This document shows, piece by piece, positions 47,807 to 56,607 of a DNA stretch of 64,000 bases. The stretch comes from an uncultured Granulosicoccaceae bacterium. GTDB taxonomy: Bacteria > Pseudomonadota > Gammaproteobacteria > CALCKW01. The stretch covers positions 104,120 through 168,119 of the forward strand of contig CALCKW010000004.1 in assembly GCA_937965695.1 (NCBI GenBank), read 5' to 3'. The position numbers and the translations under genes were made by a program. Each line of letters opens with the position of its first letter. Position 1 is the stretch's first letter. The notes beneath the pieces are model-generated. The model worked only from the letters and a program-made list of their open reading frames with translations. It had not been told where the DNA came from and ran no database searches.

Positions 47807-48091
47807 CTAAGGGCCATATTTTTTGTTCCACAAAAGCGATCTCTCGCGAAGAGATGCAATCAATTCGGCTTGAGAGTTTTTCACTAGAGAATCTATATCG
47901 AAGATTCCTAATCCAACTGGATTCACTCCAATTATTTCAAGCTCCTCAATAATGCGAGCCTTTAAACCACTTGGAATGATAAACGTATTCATTTCTCCTG
48001 GGCTTAATGAAGTACGCTGGTTCCCGAACATCATGGCTATAGCCAGAGGCTCCAGAGCTGTTATATTTCTGATTAATCTGACGACGGACAT
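47807..48091 (-). pseudogene. FRG-domain-like C-terminal remnant
   Basis: 94-codon open frame. The segment TFIIPSGLKARIIEELEIIG with GVNPVGLGIFDIDSLVKN resembles the C-terminal end of FRG-domain proteins (IIP..K..I..EL..LGI......FPDLDGL). FRG proteins are normally 250-350 aa with the Phe-Arg-Gly motif upstream; that part is missing because the sulfite oxidase gene begins 8 bp away. It may be a truncated gene or a small real protein. FRG genes often travel in defence and accessory islands. Confidence 0.35.
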
Positions 48092-48098
48092 CGGCTAA

Positions 48099-49205
48099 AT
48101 GGCAACCCTGCGAGACATTTTTAAGAACTTTATAGCGCGACCTGAGACCGAGGATGGCATTTTCTCTGAGGACGAGGTCCGCTTGGCCAATCGTAATTCA
48201 GGTACTTTGCTTGAGACACTAAAGCACAATATCACGCCAACTGGGTTACATTATTTGTTGATCCACTTTGATGTGCCCAGCATAGATGCGCCGTCGCATA
48301 AGTTAGTATTTGGCAAAGGATTTAACGCGCCGTATGCACTAACGCTCGATGATATTCGTGCCTTGCCGCGACAGACGATGCCCGTCACGCTTGAGTGCGC
48401 AGGGAACGGTCGTACGGGCATGTCGCCTCGCACGCATTCGATGCCCTGGGGTGTGGAAGCCGTGGGCACCTCAGCGTGGACGGGTACTTTATTAGCACCG
48501 CTTATTGAGCGTGCCCAGCCTAAAAACGGCACCGTTGAAATCGTTTTTAGCGGCGCTGATCGCGGGTTTGATAAAGGTGTAGAGCACGCTTTTGGCCGCA
48601 GCTTGACCCTTCAACAATTAGCCGAGCTGGACGTTCTGCTTGTGCATGAGATGAACGGGCAACCACTCCTGCCTCAGCATGGAGCGCCGCTCAGAATTAT
48701 CGTTCCCGGCTGGTACGGCATGGCCTCGGTCAAATGGCTGTCCACCATCGAAGCGACGGATACTCCCTACCAAGGTTACCAACAGGTGCGCACTTACCGT
48801 TATCGAGATCACAAGGACGATGAAGGGCGACCGGTGACAACCATGCGTGTGAAATCACTGATGGCCCCTCCAGGCATACCCGATTGGGTCACCCGGTTGC
48901 GCCATCTAAGAGCAGGTCCTGTGACCATCGCAGGACGAGCGTGGTCCGGTGGTGGCGTCGCGATCTCAAAAGTAGAATTCAATGATGGGCTGGGCTGGCA
49001 GGATGCAACATTGACCGCGCCAAAAGGGCAATATGATTGGACAGGCTGGACTATCGACTGGAATGCCACACCCGGCGAACACGTGTTGAGCTGTCGGGCG
49101 ACAGACCTCAATGGCGAAATACAACCACTGGAACCTCGATGGGATGCCTCGGGCTTTGGCAACAACGCCGTGCAAAAAGTGCAGGTCTTCGTCGATAGCA
49201 ATTAA
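48099..49205 (+). CDS. Sulfite oxidase-type molybdopterin oxidoreductase
   Basis: 368 aa. Molybdopterin domain with VTLECAGNGRTGM, whose C100 should be the Mo-ligating Cys, and WYGMASVKWLSTI, then a C-terminal dimerisation domain (GVAISKVEFNDGLGWQDATL; LSCRATDLNGEIQPLEPRWD). No Tat or Sec signal is seen at the N-terminus, unlike the periplasmic SorA/SorT enzymes, so the protein is predicted cytoplasmic. No cytochrome partner is adjacent. Relatives labelled sulfite oxidase may act on other substrates. It starts 8 bp from the divergent FRG-like frame, so its promoter must lie within or beyond that frame. Confidence 0.85.
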   Translation: MATLRDIFKNFIARPETEDGIFSEDEVRLANRNSGTLLETLKHNITPTGLHYLLIHFDVPSIDAPSHKLVFGKGFNAPYALTLDDIRALPRQTMPVTLECAGNGRTGMSPRTHSMPWGVEAVGTSAWTGTLLAPLIERAQPKNGTVEIVFSGADRGFDKGVEHAFGRSLTLQQLAELDVLLVHEMNGQPLLPQHGAPLRIIVPGWYGMASVKWLSTIEATDTPYQGYQQVRTYRYRDHKDDEGRPVTTMRVKSLMAPPGIPDWVTRLRHLRAGPVTIAGRAWSGGGVAISKVEFNDGLGWQDATLTAPKGQYDWTGWTIDWNATPGEHVLSCRATDLNGEIQPLEPRWDASGFGNNAVQKVQVFVDSN

Positions 49206-49265
49206 GCGGTGACGCACAAAACCCGCCTAGGTTGAGTGACCAGCTTTATAGGCTTTACGAATTTT

Positions 49266-50294
49266 TTAAAAAGCGGTTTTTTCAGCTGATGCAGCGTTGC
49301 GGGCTTCTTTAGGGGAGATACCGTATATTTTTTTAAAGCACGTACTAAAGTGGCTGGTTGTGACAAAGCCGCTAGCCAGCGCTACATCGAGTATGTTTTT
49401 TTGACTTTGCATCAACAACTGTCTCGCGTAGTCCACTCGGATGCCAAGATAATATCTGGAGGGCGTCGTTCCAAAATGGTTTTGAAAGAGACGTTCGACT
49501 TGTCTTGTTGATAAATTAACTAGATGCGATATCTCCTTAAAATTTAAGGGTTCCTCAATATTGTTCCTCATCAGTTGCAGGATTTCTTTCAAAGAGGATG
49601 GCAGCGCATTGTTGTCGTTAAATTGCAATGGCGTTGAGTCTTGATGTTCAGGCTGCTTGTCGCAAGAGATAATTTCTCTGATAGCGCGGACAATATTTTC
49701 GCCTGCGTTTTGGCTGACAATACCCAACATCATTTCAATGGCACTAACCGGTCCAGCGCAGCTAGCTCGCTCTTCCGAGACATAAAAGTTGTTTTTTGAC
49801 AGCATGACTTTTGGAAAAAACTCATTGATAAAAGCATGGTTCTCTGGATGAATGGCGCACTTGTGATCGTTGAGTAACCCGGCGTGAGCGAGGTGCACAG
49901 CACCATTCCATAGGGAGCAGAGCTGCACGCCTCGATTGTCAGCTGCTTTCAGATAGTCGGATAGAGCCGGCGCTTCTTGCAGTGAGCATCTATATCCGCC
50001 ACAAACAACAAGGATTTGAAATTGCTGATCTGTGTTGTCCCGCACTGAAGTAGGCACGAGTTCAACATCAGTGGACACATCAATGCCCAGGTCGCTTTTC
50101 ATGAGCTGCGAACCGACACCCACCGTCGAATAACGAAACAGATTGGGCAAGATTAAATTTGCCGTTATCAATGCGTCGACAGCACCGGCGAAAGACACCA
50201 GTGAGAAGTTTTGCAACAGCACAAACTGCACTTCAATGTGTTTTTGATCGTCACACCCGAACCCAGAGCTTTTAGGTGTTGGTGTTAAATGCAA
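49266..50294 (-). CDS. GlxA-type AraC-family transcriptional regulator
   Basis: 342 aa. The N-terminal part (about 20-200) is a DJ-1/PfpI-like amidotransferase fold (VQFVLLQNFSLVSFAGAVDA; LWNGAVHLAHAGLLND). The C-terminal 110 residues have the two AraC HTH motifs (FKEISHLVNLSTRQVERLFQ; ILDVALASGFVTTSHFSTCF). Regulators of this kind often control catabolism of quaternary amines or amino acids. It is divergent from psuK with structured DNA between, but a pseudouridine role is only possible by position. No ligand residues can be assigned. Confidence 0.88.
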   Translation of the reverse strand: MHLTPTPKSSGFGCDDQKHIEVQFVLLQNFSLVSFAGAVDALITANLILPNLFRYSTVGVGSQLMKSDLGIDVSTDVELVPTSVRDNTDQQFQILVVCGGYRCSLQEAPALSDYLKAADNRGVQLCSLWNGAVHLAHAGLLNDHKCAIHPENHAFINEFFPKVMLSKNNFYVSEERASCAGPVSAIEMMLGIVSQNAGENIVRAIREIISCDKQPEHQDSTPLQFNDNNALPSSLKEILQLMRNNIEEPLNFKEISHLVNLSTRQVERLFQNHFGTTPSRYYLGIRVDYARQLLMQSQKNILDVALASGFVTTSHFSTCFKKIYGISPKEARNAASAEKTAF

Positions 50295-50334
50295 AGTAGA
50301 TATCCTCTTAATTTGTGTTTTGCACTAGCAAGTC

Positions 50335-50354
50335 GCCCCCTCACTAAGGGGGGC
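50335..50354. promoter_or_regulatory. GC hairpin in the GlxA/psuK intergenic region
   Basis: GCCCCC (50335-50340) followed by TCACTAA and GGGGGGC (50348-50354) form a strong short stem about 40 bp upstream of the GlxA-type regulator start. No T run follows on the plus strand. It may be a leader-RNA hairpin on the regulator transcript or an attenuator. Confidence 0.35.
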
Positions 50355-50384
50355 TCTTACATAGCGCCGCAATCGTACTGTAAT

Positions 50385-50440
50385 CGACTCGTTGCGAACG
50401 TGCACGTGCCGGCCACTGGCCGTCAACGAGTCGGTTTTCT
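50385..50440 (+). promoter_or_regulatory. Long stem-loop in the psuK upstream region
   Basis: CGACTCGTTG (50385-50394) and CAACGAGTCG (50424-50433) are perfect 10-bp inverted repeats enclosing a second small hairpin (GGCC-ACT-GGCC) and followed by GTTTTCT. On the plus strand it looks like a terminator or attenuator about 65 bp before psuK. It could instead stop antisense readthrough or be a protein-binding dyad. Confidence 0.5.
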
Positions 50441-50499
50441 AATGACTTGACGCCGCCTCCGTTTTGAATCAACATAACTTATGTTTATTCAGCAAACAA

Positions 50500-51615
50500 A
50501 TGTTTATGGCTGACAGAGAAAGCAGTGTTTTAGCGCTGGTCCGCGGTGACCCGATGATCTCGCAAGAAGCGATGGCGCAGAAATTGGGCATCAGTCGATC
50601 AGCGGTGGCGGGTTACATCATGAGCCTCACCAAAAAAGGTGTTATCGAGGGCCGCGGCTATGTACTAAGTGCGTCACCGTTCGCTGTAGTTGTTGGCGGC
50701 GCTAACGTCGATATTCACGGCGTACCGACGCATCAGCTCATCGAAGGTGATTCAAACGTGGGCACCGTGAGCACCTCGGCTGGGGGCGTCGCACGAAACA
50801 TAGCCGAGAACCTGTCGCGGCTTGGCAGCAATGTTCGGTTGTTGGCTCCCATCGGGATGGATAGACACGGAGACTTTCTGCATCAACACAGCGTCGATGC
50901 CGGAATTGATATGTCGTTTGTACTGCGACACCCGAATCTCAGCACGTCGACGTATCTATCCATTCTCAACGAACAAGGCAGTATGCAAGTCGCCATCTCG
51001 GACATGGCGATCATGGACAGTTTGACGCCTGCGTACCTGCGAAGTCACGAAGCCATGCTCAGACAGGCGGAGTTGATTGTCATGGATTGCAATGTAAGTG
51101 AGCAGGTGCTCGACTATTTGCTGTCAAATTTCCCCGATCAAGCAAAGTTCGTGGACACGGTATCCACGCGAAAAGCGCTGAAGCTACGGTCCTATCTGAA
51201 AGGGATACATACCCTTAAGCCCAGCCTCGCGGAAGCTCAGGCGTTGGCCGGTATTCGCATCAGCAAATCGGATGAACTGCCGCGCCTAGCTGATTGGTTT
51301 CACGAGCAAGGGGTAGAACGTCTGGTGATCAGTTTGGGTGACGCAGGTGTTTTTTGCAGCACGCCACAAGAACATGTGACACAAGAGCCAATCAACGTTG
51401 CCAATCCGGTGAATACCGATGGCGCGGGCGACGCATTCGTCGCAGGCTTGGCTTACGCGTGGCTGCAACAGTGGGAAACAGAACACGGCATCGGTTTTGC
51501 TCAGGCCGCCGCGTCGGTAACAATCAGTGATACAAGCACCAACAACAATGCTTTGTCTATTCAACAAGTCGAACAGGTTTACAACAATAACTATGTCAAC
51601 GCAACAGCACAATAA
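50500..51615 (+). CDS. psuK: Pseudouridine kinase (PfkB family) with N-terminal winged HTH
   Basis: About 371 aa from ATG 50500 (ATG 50506 or TTG 50464 are alternatives). Residues about 10-60 are a winged HTH (ISQEAMAQKLGISRSAVAGY). A ribokinase fold follows: GGANVDIHG, GGVARNIAENLSRLG and the anion-hole signature NTDGAGDAFVAGLAYAW. HTH-PfkB kinases of this type phosphorylate pseudouridine, and the adjacent psuG makes that the best call. The HTH could add self-regulation. Confidence 0.85.
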   Translation: MFMADRESSVLALVRGDPMISQEAMAQKLGISRSAVAGYIMSLTKKGVIEGRGYVLSASPFAVVVGGANVDIHGVPTHQLIEGDSNVGTVSTSAGGVARNIAENLSRLGSNVRLLAPIGMDRHGDFLHQHSVDAGIDMSFVLRHPNLSTSTYLSILNEQGSMQVAISDMAIMDSLTPAYLRSHEAMLRQAELIVMDCNVSEQVLDYLLSNFPDQAKFVDTVSTRKALKLRSYLKGIHTLKPSLAEAQALAGIRISKSDELPRLADWFHEQGVERLVISLGDAGVFCSTPQEHVTQEPINVANPVNTDGAGDAFVAGLAYAWLQQWETEHGIGFAQAAASVTISDTSTNNNALSIQQVEQVYNNNYVNATAQ

Positions 51616-52537
51616 CCCGTTATTTTTAGATATCGCGCCTGAAGTAGCCCGCGCGCTAGAGCAGGGCAAGGCTGTCGTGGCGCTGGAATCTACCATTATC
51701 AGCCACGGTATGCCTTACCCCTGGAATGTGGAAACCGCATTGACGGTGGAAAAAACCGTGCGAGACAACGGCGCTATTCCCGCCACAATCGCAATACTCA
51801 ATGGGCGAATAAAAGTTGGTTTGAGCATTGAGGAACTAGAGCATCTGGGCAAATCCGGCAGCGATGTCATTAAGACTTCGCGACGTGACATCCCGTTTGT
51901 TGTAGCTCAGCAAAAAGATGGCGCTACAACGGTTGCTGCCACTATGATTGTGGCTGCTATGGCTGGCATATCAATCTTCGCAACGGGTGGAATAGGCGGT
52001 GTACATCGAGGTTTTGAGTCCACCATGGATGTCTCTGCTGATCTAGAAGAGCTGGCTCAAACGAGCATCGCGGTTGTGTGCGCCGGGGTAAAATCAATAC
52101 TCGATATTGCACGCACACTTGAGTTTCTAGAGACAAAAGGTGTTCCAGTTGTCGGCTATCAAACCGATCAGCTGCCGGCTTTTTATGCGCGAAGCTCTCG
52201 CTTTGCCGTCGACTACCGAATTGACGACCCTGTTAGCTTGGCAAAAGCCATTCACACAAAATGGCGACTGGGTATGGCCGGTGGCCTGATTGTCGGAAAC
52301 CCCGTCCCTGAGGCCGATGCTATACCGTCAGAAGAGATAGATCAGTTTATCGACGACGCGATAATTGAGATGGATAAAAAAGGCATAACGGGAAAGGAAA
52401 CCACGCCTTTTCTACTGGCCCGCATTGCAGAGAAAACGGCAGGGCGCAGTTTGGACACCAATATTAAACTTGTTCTCAATAATGCAACGGTGGCAGCACA
52501 AACGGCTGTGGCCTACGCGGAATTGAATAGAGGTTGA
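51593..52537 (+). CDS. psuG: Pseudouridine-5'-phosphate glycosidase
   Basis: Start taken at ATG 51593, overlapping the end of psuK by 23 bp; the frame opens earlier at 51527. 314 aa, family length about 305. ALESTIISHGMPYPWN, the FATGGIGGVHRG motif and SILDIARTLEFLETKGVPVVGY are signature stretches. It cleaves the C-C glycosidic bond of pseudouridine-5'-phosphate to uracil and ribose-5-phosphate. Together with PsuK it recovers modified RNA nucleosides. Confidence 0.95.
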   Translation: MSTQQHNNPLFLDIAPEVARALEQGKAVVALESTIISHGMPYPWNVETALTVEKTVRDNGAIPATIAILNGRIKVGLSIEELEHLGKSGSDVIKTSRRDIPFVVAQQKDGATTVAATMIVAAMAGISIFATGGIGGVHRGFESTMDVSADLEELAQTSIAVVCAGVKSILDIARTLEFLETKGVPVVGYQTDQLPAFYARSSRFAVDYRIDDPVSLAKAIHTKWRLGMAGGLIVGNPVPEADAIPSEEIDQFIDDAIIEMDKKGITGKETTPFLLARIAEKTAGRSLDTNIKLVLNNATVAAQTAVAYAELNRG

Positions 52538-52672
52538 ATGACACGGGTGCTCCTCATGCACAATGAGAAGTACTGTAAGCGGTGTCTTGACCAAACAGAA
52601 TCAGCAACGCACTCGCTGCCATTTTTTGCCGACGTTTCGTGCAGAACACGCTAGTTCCTGCGCGCTCTGATT

Positions 52673-53533
52673 TTAAACGTCCAACACCAGTTTCTTGGTT
52701 TTAGAGCGCGAACAACAAACGGTTATCTGTGCGTTCGATGCCTTTTCAATGTCGGTTTGCACGAGATCGCGGTGGTCGGGCATGCCGTCGACGACGCGGG
52801 TAAGGCAAGTGCCGCACACACCAGACTGACAAGAGACTTGTACTGCAATCCCGTTCTCTTCCAATTTTTGCGAAATAGTTTCACCGGGCTGCACCTCGAA
52901 GGTTTTGCCTGGTTTTTGCGCAACCACGGTGAACGGTGCTCCATCGGTGTTTAGCTCTGCACCAAAGCGTTCCAGATGCACACACGCCGGATGCCAGTTG
53001 TTGTTCTCTGCTGACTTTACAATGAAATCCATAAAGCCATTGGGCCCGCAAGCATACAGGTGCCGGTCGGCAGCTGCTGTTGCTAAAACGTGGTTGATGT
53101 CGAGAAGCTGATCCTTGTCACCCGTATCAACATGCAATTGCGCTCTCGCGCCAAAGCGGGTGAGTTCATCAGTGAACGCCAGTCGATCCGCCGTGCGGCC
53201 ACAATAATGCAACTCCCACGAAGCGCCAGCAGCCTCTAACGCATAGGCCATGCTCAGCATCGGCGTGATGCCGATGCCCCCTGCAAACAAAAGGGTGTGA
53301 GCCACGTTTGGCTAAACGGGGAAATTGTTACGCAGTCGGCCAATGCGATTCTTTTGCTCGGTTTCTAACCGTTTATGAATGGCGGTTGAGCCACCGCGCG
53401 AGTTCGCATCGAGCAAGACACCCAAGCGGTATTTGGAACGATCTGCAGAGTCTCCCGTCAGTGAATATTGTCGAATCAAGCCGGACTTAACGTAGACATC
53501 TACGTGCGCGCTTGCTGCATAGGTGGGGCACTT
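52673..53533 (-). pseudogene. Decayed ferredoxin reductase (VanB/phthalate dioxygenase reductase type)
   Basis: An intact frame, 52673-53305, carries the NAD domain (HTLLFAGGIGITPMLSMAYA; YACGPNGFMDF) and the 2Fe-2S end (CQSGVCGTC, later Cys in VCCSRS). In the same frame, just upstream, lies TAG (53312-53314) and then the end of the FAD domain, up to about 53533: AHVDVYVKSGLIRQYSLTGD, then KYRLGVLLDANSRGGS and RNNFPV. So a nonsense codon splits the protein and the first 40 or so residues are gone. Family reductases (about 315 aa) serve Rieske oxygenases; none is adjacent. A GTG at 53305 could still give a partial protein. Confidence 0.75.
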
Positions 53534-53901
53534 TCAGCGGCCTGTGTTGGTGTTTAATGCAGACCCGTCTCTATCGGTCGCCAAGCAAGAATAGTTTGGC
53601 CCCATTTTGCCACTTGTGCCCTTTGAGAGAGAGGACGAGGCGATCGCGATGGCCAACGATGAGCCCTATGGATTGGCATCGTCCATCCGGACCGAAGACA
53701 CGGATCGGGCTGTCGTTCTGGCGCGACGAATTGAGAGTGGCTATAGCTTCATCAATGCGCATGGGCCTTCAGCAATGGACAACAATGGCCACCTTTGGTG
53801 GGTTTAAGAAATCTGGCATCGGCCGGAATTTCGGGTACGAAGGCATTCTGCAGTTTCAGGGGTATCATTCCATTGCGGGCTCTCCCGGTAGCTTGGTTTA
53901 G
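53526..53901 (+). pseudogene. C-terminal remnant of an aldehyde dehydrogenase
   Basis: The frame reads HFQRPVLVFNADPSLSVAKQ then E-TAG-FGPILP (TAG at 53592-53594), continues as REDEAIAMANDEPYGLASSI and INAHGPSAMDNN, then shifts by one extra base near 53787 to FGGFKKSGIGRNFGYEGILQ and a TAG stop at 53901. These are the C-terminal motifs of NAD-dependent ALDHs (FGP.L, PYGLA, GG.K.SGIGRE.G). The catalytic Glu/Cys half is missing. The 5' edge abuts, in opposite orientation, the decayed reductase, which marks a deletion scar. Confidence 0.8.
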
Positions 53902-53920
53902 CTTGGCGGCATACCGACAT

Positions 53921-55573
53921 CTACCGAGAATAGACTTTTTGGCCTTTCCAAAAAGTTGCCTTCACTTCGATCTTTGAAATTGCTTCAGGGGTCATGATGT
54001 CCAGTGACTCATCGAGCACAATAAAGTCGGCCCATTTTCCAGGCGTCAGTGTTCCGGTTTCGCTTTCCATGCCAAGCGCACGCGCACCCTGAGTTGTAAA
54101 AAGCGGTAGCGCTTCATCTAGCGATATTGCTTCATCAGCGCCTACGGTACCTGGGTATAGTCCTGAATGATTCCGACGGCTGACCATACCCGCCAATCCA
54201 GTCCAAGGGTTAGCGTCCGGGGCAGCGGCTGGCCAATCCGAGCCATAAGTCATTTCTGCACCGGCTTTTAACATGCTCCTAAATGCGTGGCAGGTTTCAA
54301 CTCGTTCTTTTCCTAAAACTCTTAACTGACCTGCAGTGCCCGCGTTTGGAAACCAGAGTTTTGGAGACATCTCTGCGACCGCTCCTAGATGTGCAAAGCG
54401 TCCGCGATCTTGCGTTGTTACAAATGGGCAGTGAGAGACTTCATGGCGTTTTCCACTTTCTCCATTAATTTTCCGTGTGTCTTCAATGGCGTCTAATGTT
54501 ACTTGCACAGCGTAATCGCCCACGGCATGCGTTTTAACGGTGAATCCGCGTCTGTCTAGCTCTGTTATTGTCTGCGCCATGGTCTCTGTGTCAATCAACA
54601 GGACGGAGTCAGGGTCGTGGTGCTCAGCATCGTATCCAGAACTGGCAAGGTAAGGGTCTACAAATGCAGCGGTAAAACTGGGTGCTACACCATCCAAAAA
54701 AAGCTTGGCAAAGTCCGTGCGGATATTGTCGCTGCGGTATTGCTCACGCAGTCGTTCCATCTCTTCATAAGGTATGGCGTGTTGTGAGAAGGGCGATGAT
54801 CGCACGATATGTGCAGCCATATGTAGCGTAAGTTCAGCGCGCTGATCAGCTGCTTTATAGGCTGCCAACTCGGCTTCAAAGGCCATCGGTTCTTTGAATG
54901 CCGTAAACCCAAGCGAATTAAAATAATGGACAAAGTACTTACAGGCTTGCGCTAATTGCTGCTCTGACCTTTGAGTGATAGCTGTCACGGGCACGCATGC
55001 AGTCTCTGCCAATATGCCGGTAGGTTCGCCGTTGGCATTGCGGTTTGTCACGCCGCCGGGGGTATCGGGTGAGGTGGCAGTGATACCAGCTGTTGCTAAT
55101 GCAAGAGAATTGCACCAAAGGCTGTGTTGAGTAACATCCTGCAGGGCAACGGGGTTGTAGGGAGACACTTTATCCAATACTTTTCGTGGCTCATCTCCCA
55201 TCTGGAGCAGCATATCCGGACGCCATGGCCCACCAACAATGAATGTTCCTGGCTCAACCTTCGACACTTGTAATTCAACAGCTTCAATGAGTTCGTCAAA
55301 GCTTGCTTCGTAACCCACATAAACATCAAATAGATCACGGCACGCTCCCCAAAGCGCATGGGTGTGACTCTCGACGAGCCCAGGCATGACAAATTTGCCG
55401 GCTAAATTGTTAGATATCGTCTCAGAGCCTGCGAGTTTTTGTATATCTGCATTTGAACCAAGGGCTATAAATCGGCCATTTTTAACAGCAAATGCTTCTG
55501 CACTTGGCTGTTCTGGGTTCATCGTTTTTACTGTGGCATGTGTCCAGATTTCATCAGCTGTTAAGTCGCTCAT
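53921..55573 (-). CDS. YtcJ-like amidohydrolase
   Basis: Start chosen at ATG 55573 with AGAGG six bases before it (frame open to 55603). 550 aa. Metal-binding HxH in VESHTHALWG after the LAGKFVMPG strand, FTVKTHAVGDYAV as the later His site, and GSDWPAAAPDANP with the catalytic Asp, followed by GTLTPGKWADFIVLD. The amidohydrolase_3/YtcJ group cleaves amide or related bonds of unknown small molecules; no signal peptide, so cytoplasmic. It is divergent from the MarR gene and close to the TAXI-TRAP set, so it may act on a transported compound. Confidence 0.85.
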   Translation of the reverse strand: MSDLTADEIWTHATVKTMNPEQPSAEAFAVKNGRFIALGSNADIQKLAGSETISNNLAGKFVMPGLVESHTHALWGACRDLFDVYVGYEASFDELIEAVELQVSKVEPGTFIVGGPWRPDMLLQMGDEPRKVLDKVSPYNPVALQDVTQHSLWCNSLALATAGITATSPDTPGGVTNRNANGEPTGILAETACVPVTAITQRSEQQLAQACKYFVHYFNSLGFTAFKEPMAFEAELAAYKAADQRAELTLHMAAHIVRSSPFSQHAIPYEEMERLREQYRSDNIRTDFAKLFLDGVAPSFTAAFVDPYLASSGYDAEHHDPDSVLLIDTETMAQTITELDRRGFTVKTHAVGDYAVQVTLDAIEDTRKINGESGKRHEVSHCPFVTTQDRGRFAHLGAVAEMSPKLWFPNAGTAGQLRVLGKERVETCHAFRSMLKAGAEMTYGSDWPAAAPDANPWTGLAGMVSRRNHSGLYPGTVGADEAISLDEALPLFTTQGARALGMESETGTLTPGKWADFIVLDESLDIMTPEAISKIEVKATFWKGQKVYSR

Positions 55574-55971
55574 ATGCAATCCTCTGAGTTGATTCTCTTG
55601 CAATCAATCGTCAATTATTAATTTCTAGCGGTGGCGGCTTAGATTTCTCATGACAGGCAAGATGGTCATCCATAAAAAATGCAGAAATAGATTTTGTTAG
55701 GTTACACGCTCTGTTTGCTGGGTGCATGTTCGAAGACTTTAGATCTCGACGGTGAAATTAGAGCGCCTCAGATTTAGGGCCAGTGTGCGCTGGCAAGCAC
55801 CACTTACTTTTCATGCGATGTGGATTCACCTGTGATCCTCGGCAGCTCGGCCCTATAGCCAGGCGCAGCTCATTGCATCGACCTAAAAAGTGCAATTTAA
55901 TGTTGCTCTTGCCATATATTGCACATGCTATTAGTATGACTTTCATTGCGTGATATCAGGAAGGCAAGAGC
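55574..55971. other. Divergent region between amidohydrolase and MarR genes, 398 bp
   Basis: No gene is seen. The part nearest MarR contains a 7-bp inverted repeat GTGCAAT/ATTGCAC, given separately. The rest, including GCGCTGGCAAGCACC near 55790, shows nothing I can assign. Confidence 0.55.
55890..55924. promoter_or_regulatory. Inverted repeat GTGCAAT-N21-ATTGCAC, candidate MarR operator
   Basis: Arms at 55890-55896 and 55918-55924, 48 bp before the MarR start. The spacer is longer than typical MarR sites, so this could be two half sites or chance. Confidence 0.3.
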
Positions 55972-56436
55972 TTGCACGAGGCACTAATACCAGCAAAGCA
56001 AATTGATGACTTCATCATCCTTCGTGCGAGGGCTTTCACTAGTGCAGTGAGGCGTACTTTAACGGGCGAGGTTCTCAAGAATGAAAATCTCCCTGTACTG
56101 GAGTGGCAGTTGTTATTTTCAATTGCTCGCTTTGGAAGTTGTTATTTAGCCTATGTCACTCGACACACCTCTATTGATCCAGCGCACGGCAGCAGAGCAG
56201 CTGCGGCATTGGAAAAAAAGGGCTTGATCGAAAGAGTTGAAGACTCTGAAAACAAGCGCCGAAAATTGATGTCGCTGACGCCAAAAGGCATCGAAACGTT
56301 TGAACGTGTTTGGCCCAAAGCCCGAGACAATGTTGCCGAAAGAACCGGCCGGCTGAGCGCGAAGGAGACTGAAGAGCTAAAGCGATTATTGGATTTACTC
56401 TGCGATTCAGAGGCACTCAACGGTGATTCCCTTTGA
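55972..56436 (+). CDS. MarR-family transcriptional regulator
   Basis: 154 aa from a TTG start with AGGAAGG upstream. MarR winged HTH: LEWQLLFSIARFG, HTSIDPAHGSRAAAALEKKG (recognition helix), then LIERVEDSENKRRKLMSLTPKG wing. It probably responds to an aromatic or organic acid ligand and controls the amidohydrolase behind and the transporter genes ahead. Its own gene lies between them. Confidence 0.9.
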   Translation: MHEALIPAKQIDDFIILRARAFTSAVRRTLTGEVLKNENLPVLEWQLLFSIARFGSCYLAYVTRHTSIDPAHGSRAAAALEKKGLIERVEDSENKRRKLMSLTPKGIETFERVWPKARDNVAERTGRLSAKETEELKRLLDLLCDSEALNGDSL

Positions 56437-56607
56437 GTGAGTCTGATCGGCAGCGCTGCTGCGAATCGTTTGAATCAATTAGATGCTTTAGTTTATTGCA
56501 AGTCAGATTTTAAACTGCTTTTCAAAGAATCTTACCGAGGAAAATAAGCTTCCCTTTGTGATTTTCACCAAGACGTTGTGCTGACAATTATCAATCCGGA
56601 GAAAGTA

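Noticed and set aside
53512..53901. 129-codon plus-strand frame taken as an intact gene
   Set aside because: Its first part is out of frame; only the end matches aldehyde dehydrogenase after a frameshift, so it is part of a pseudogene.
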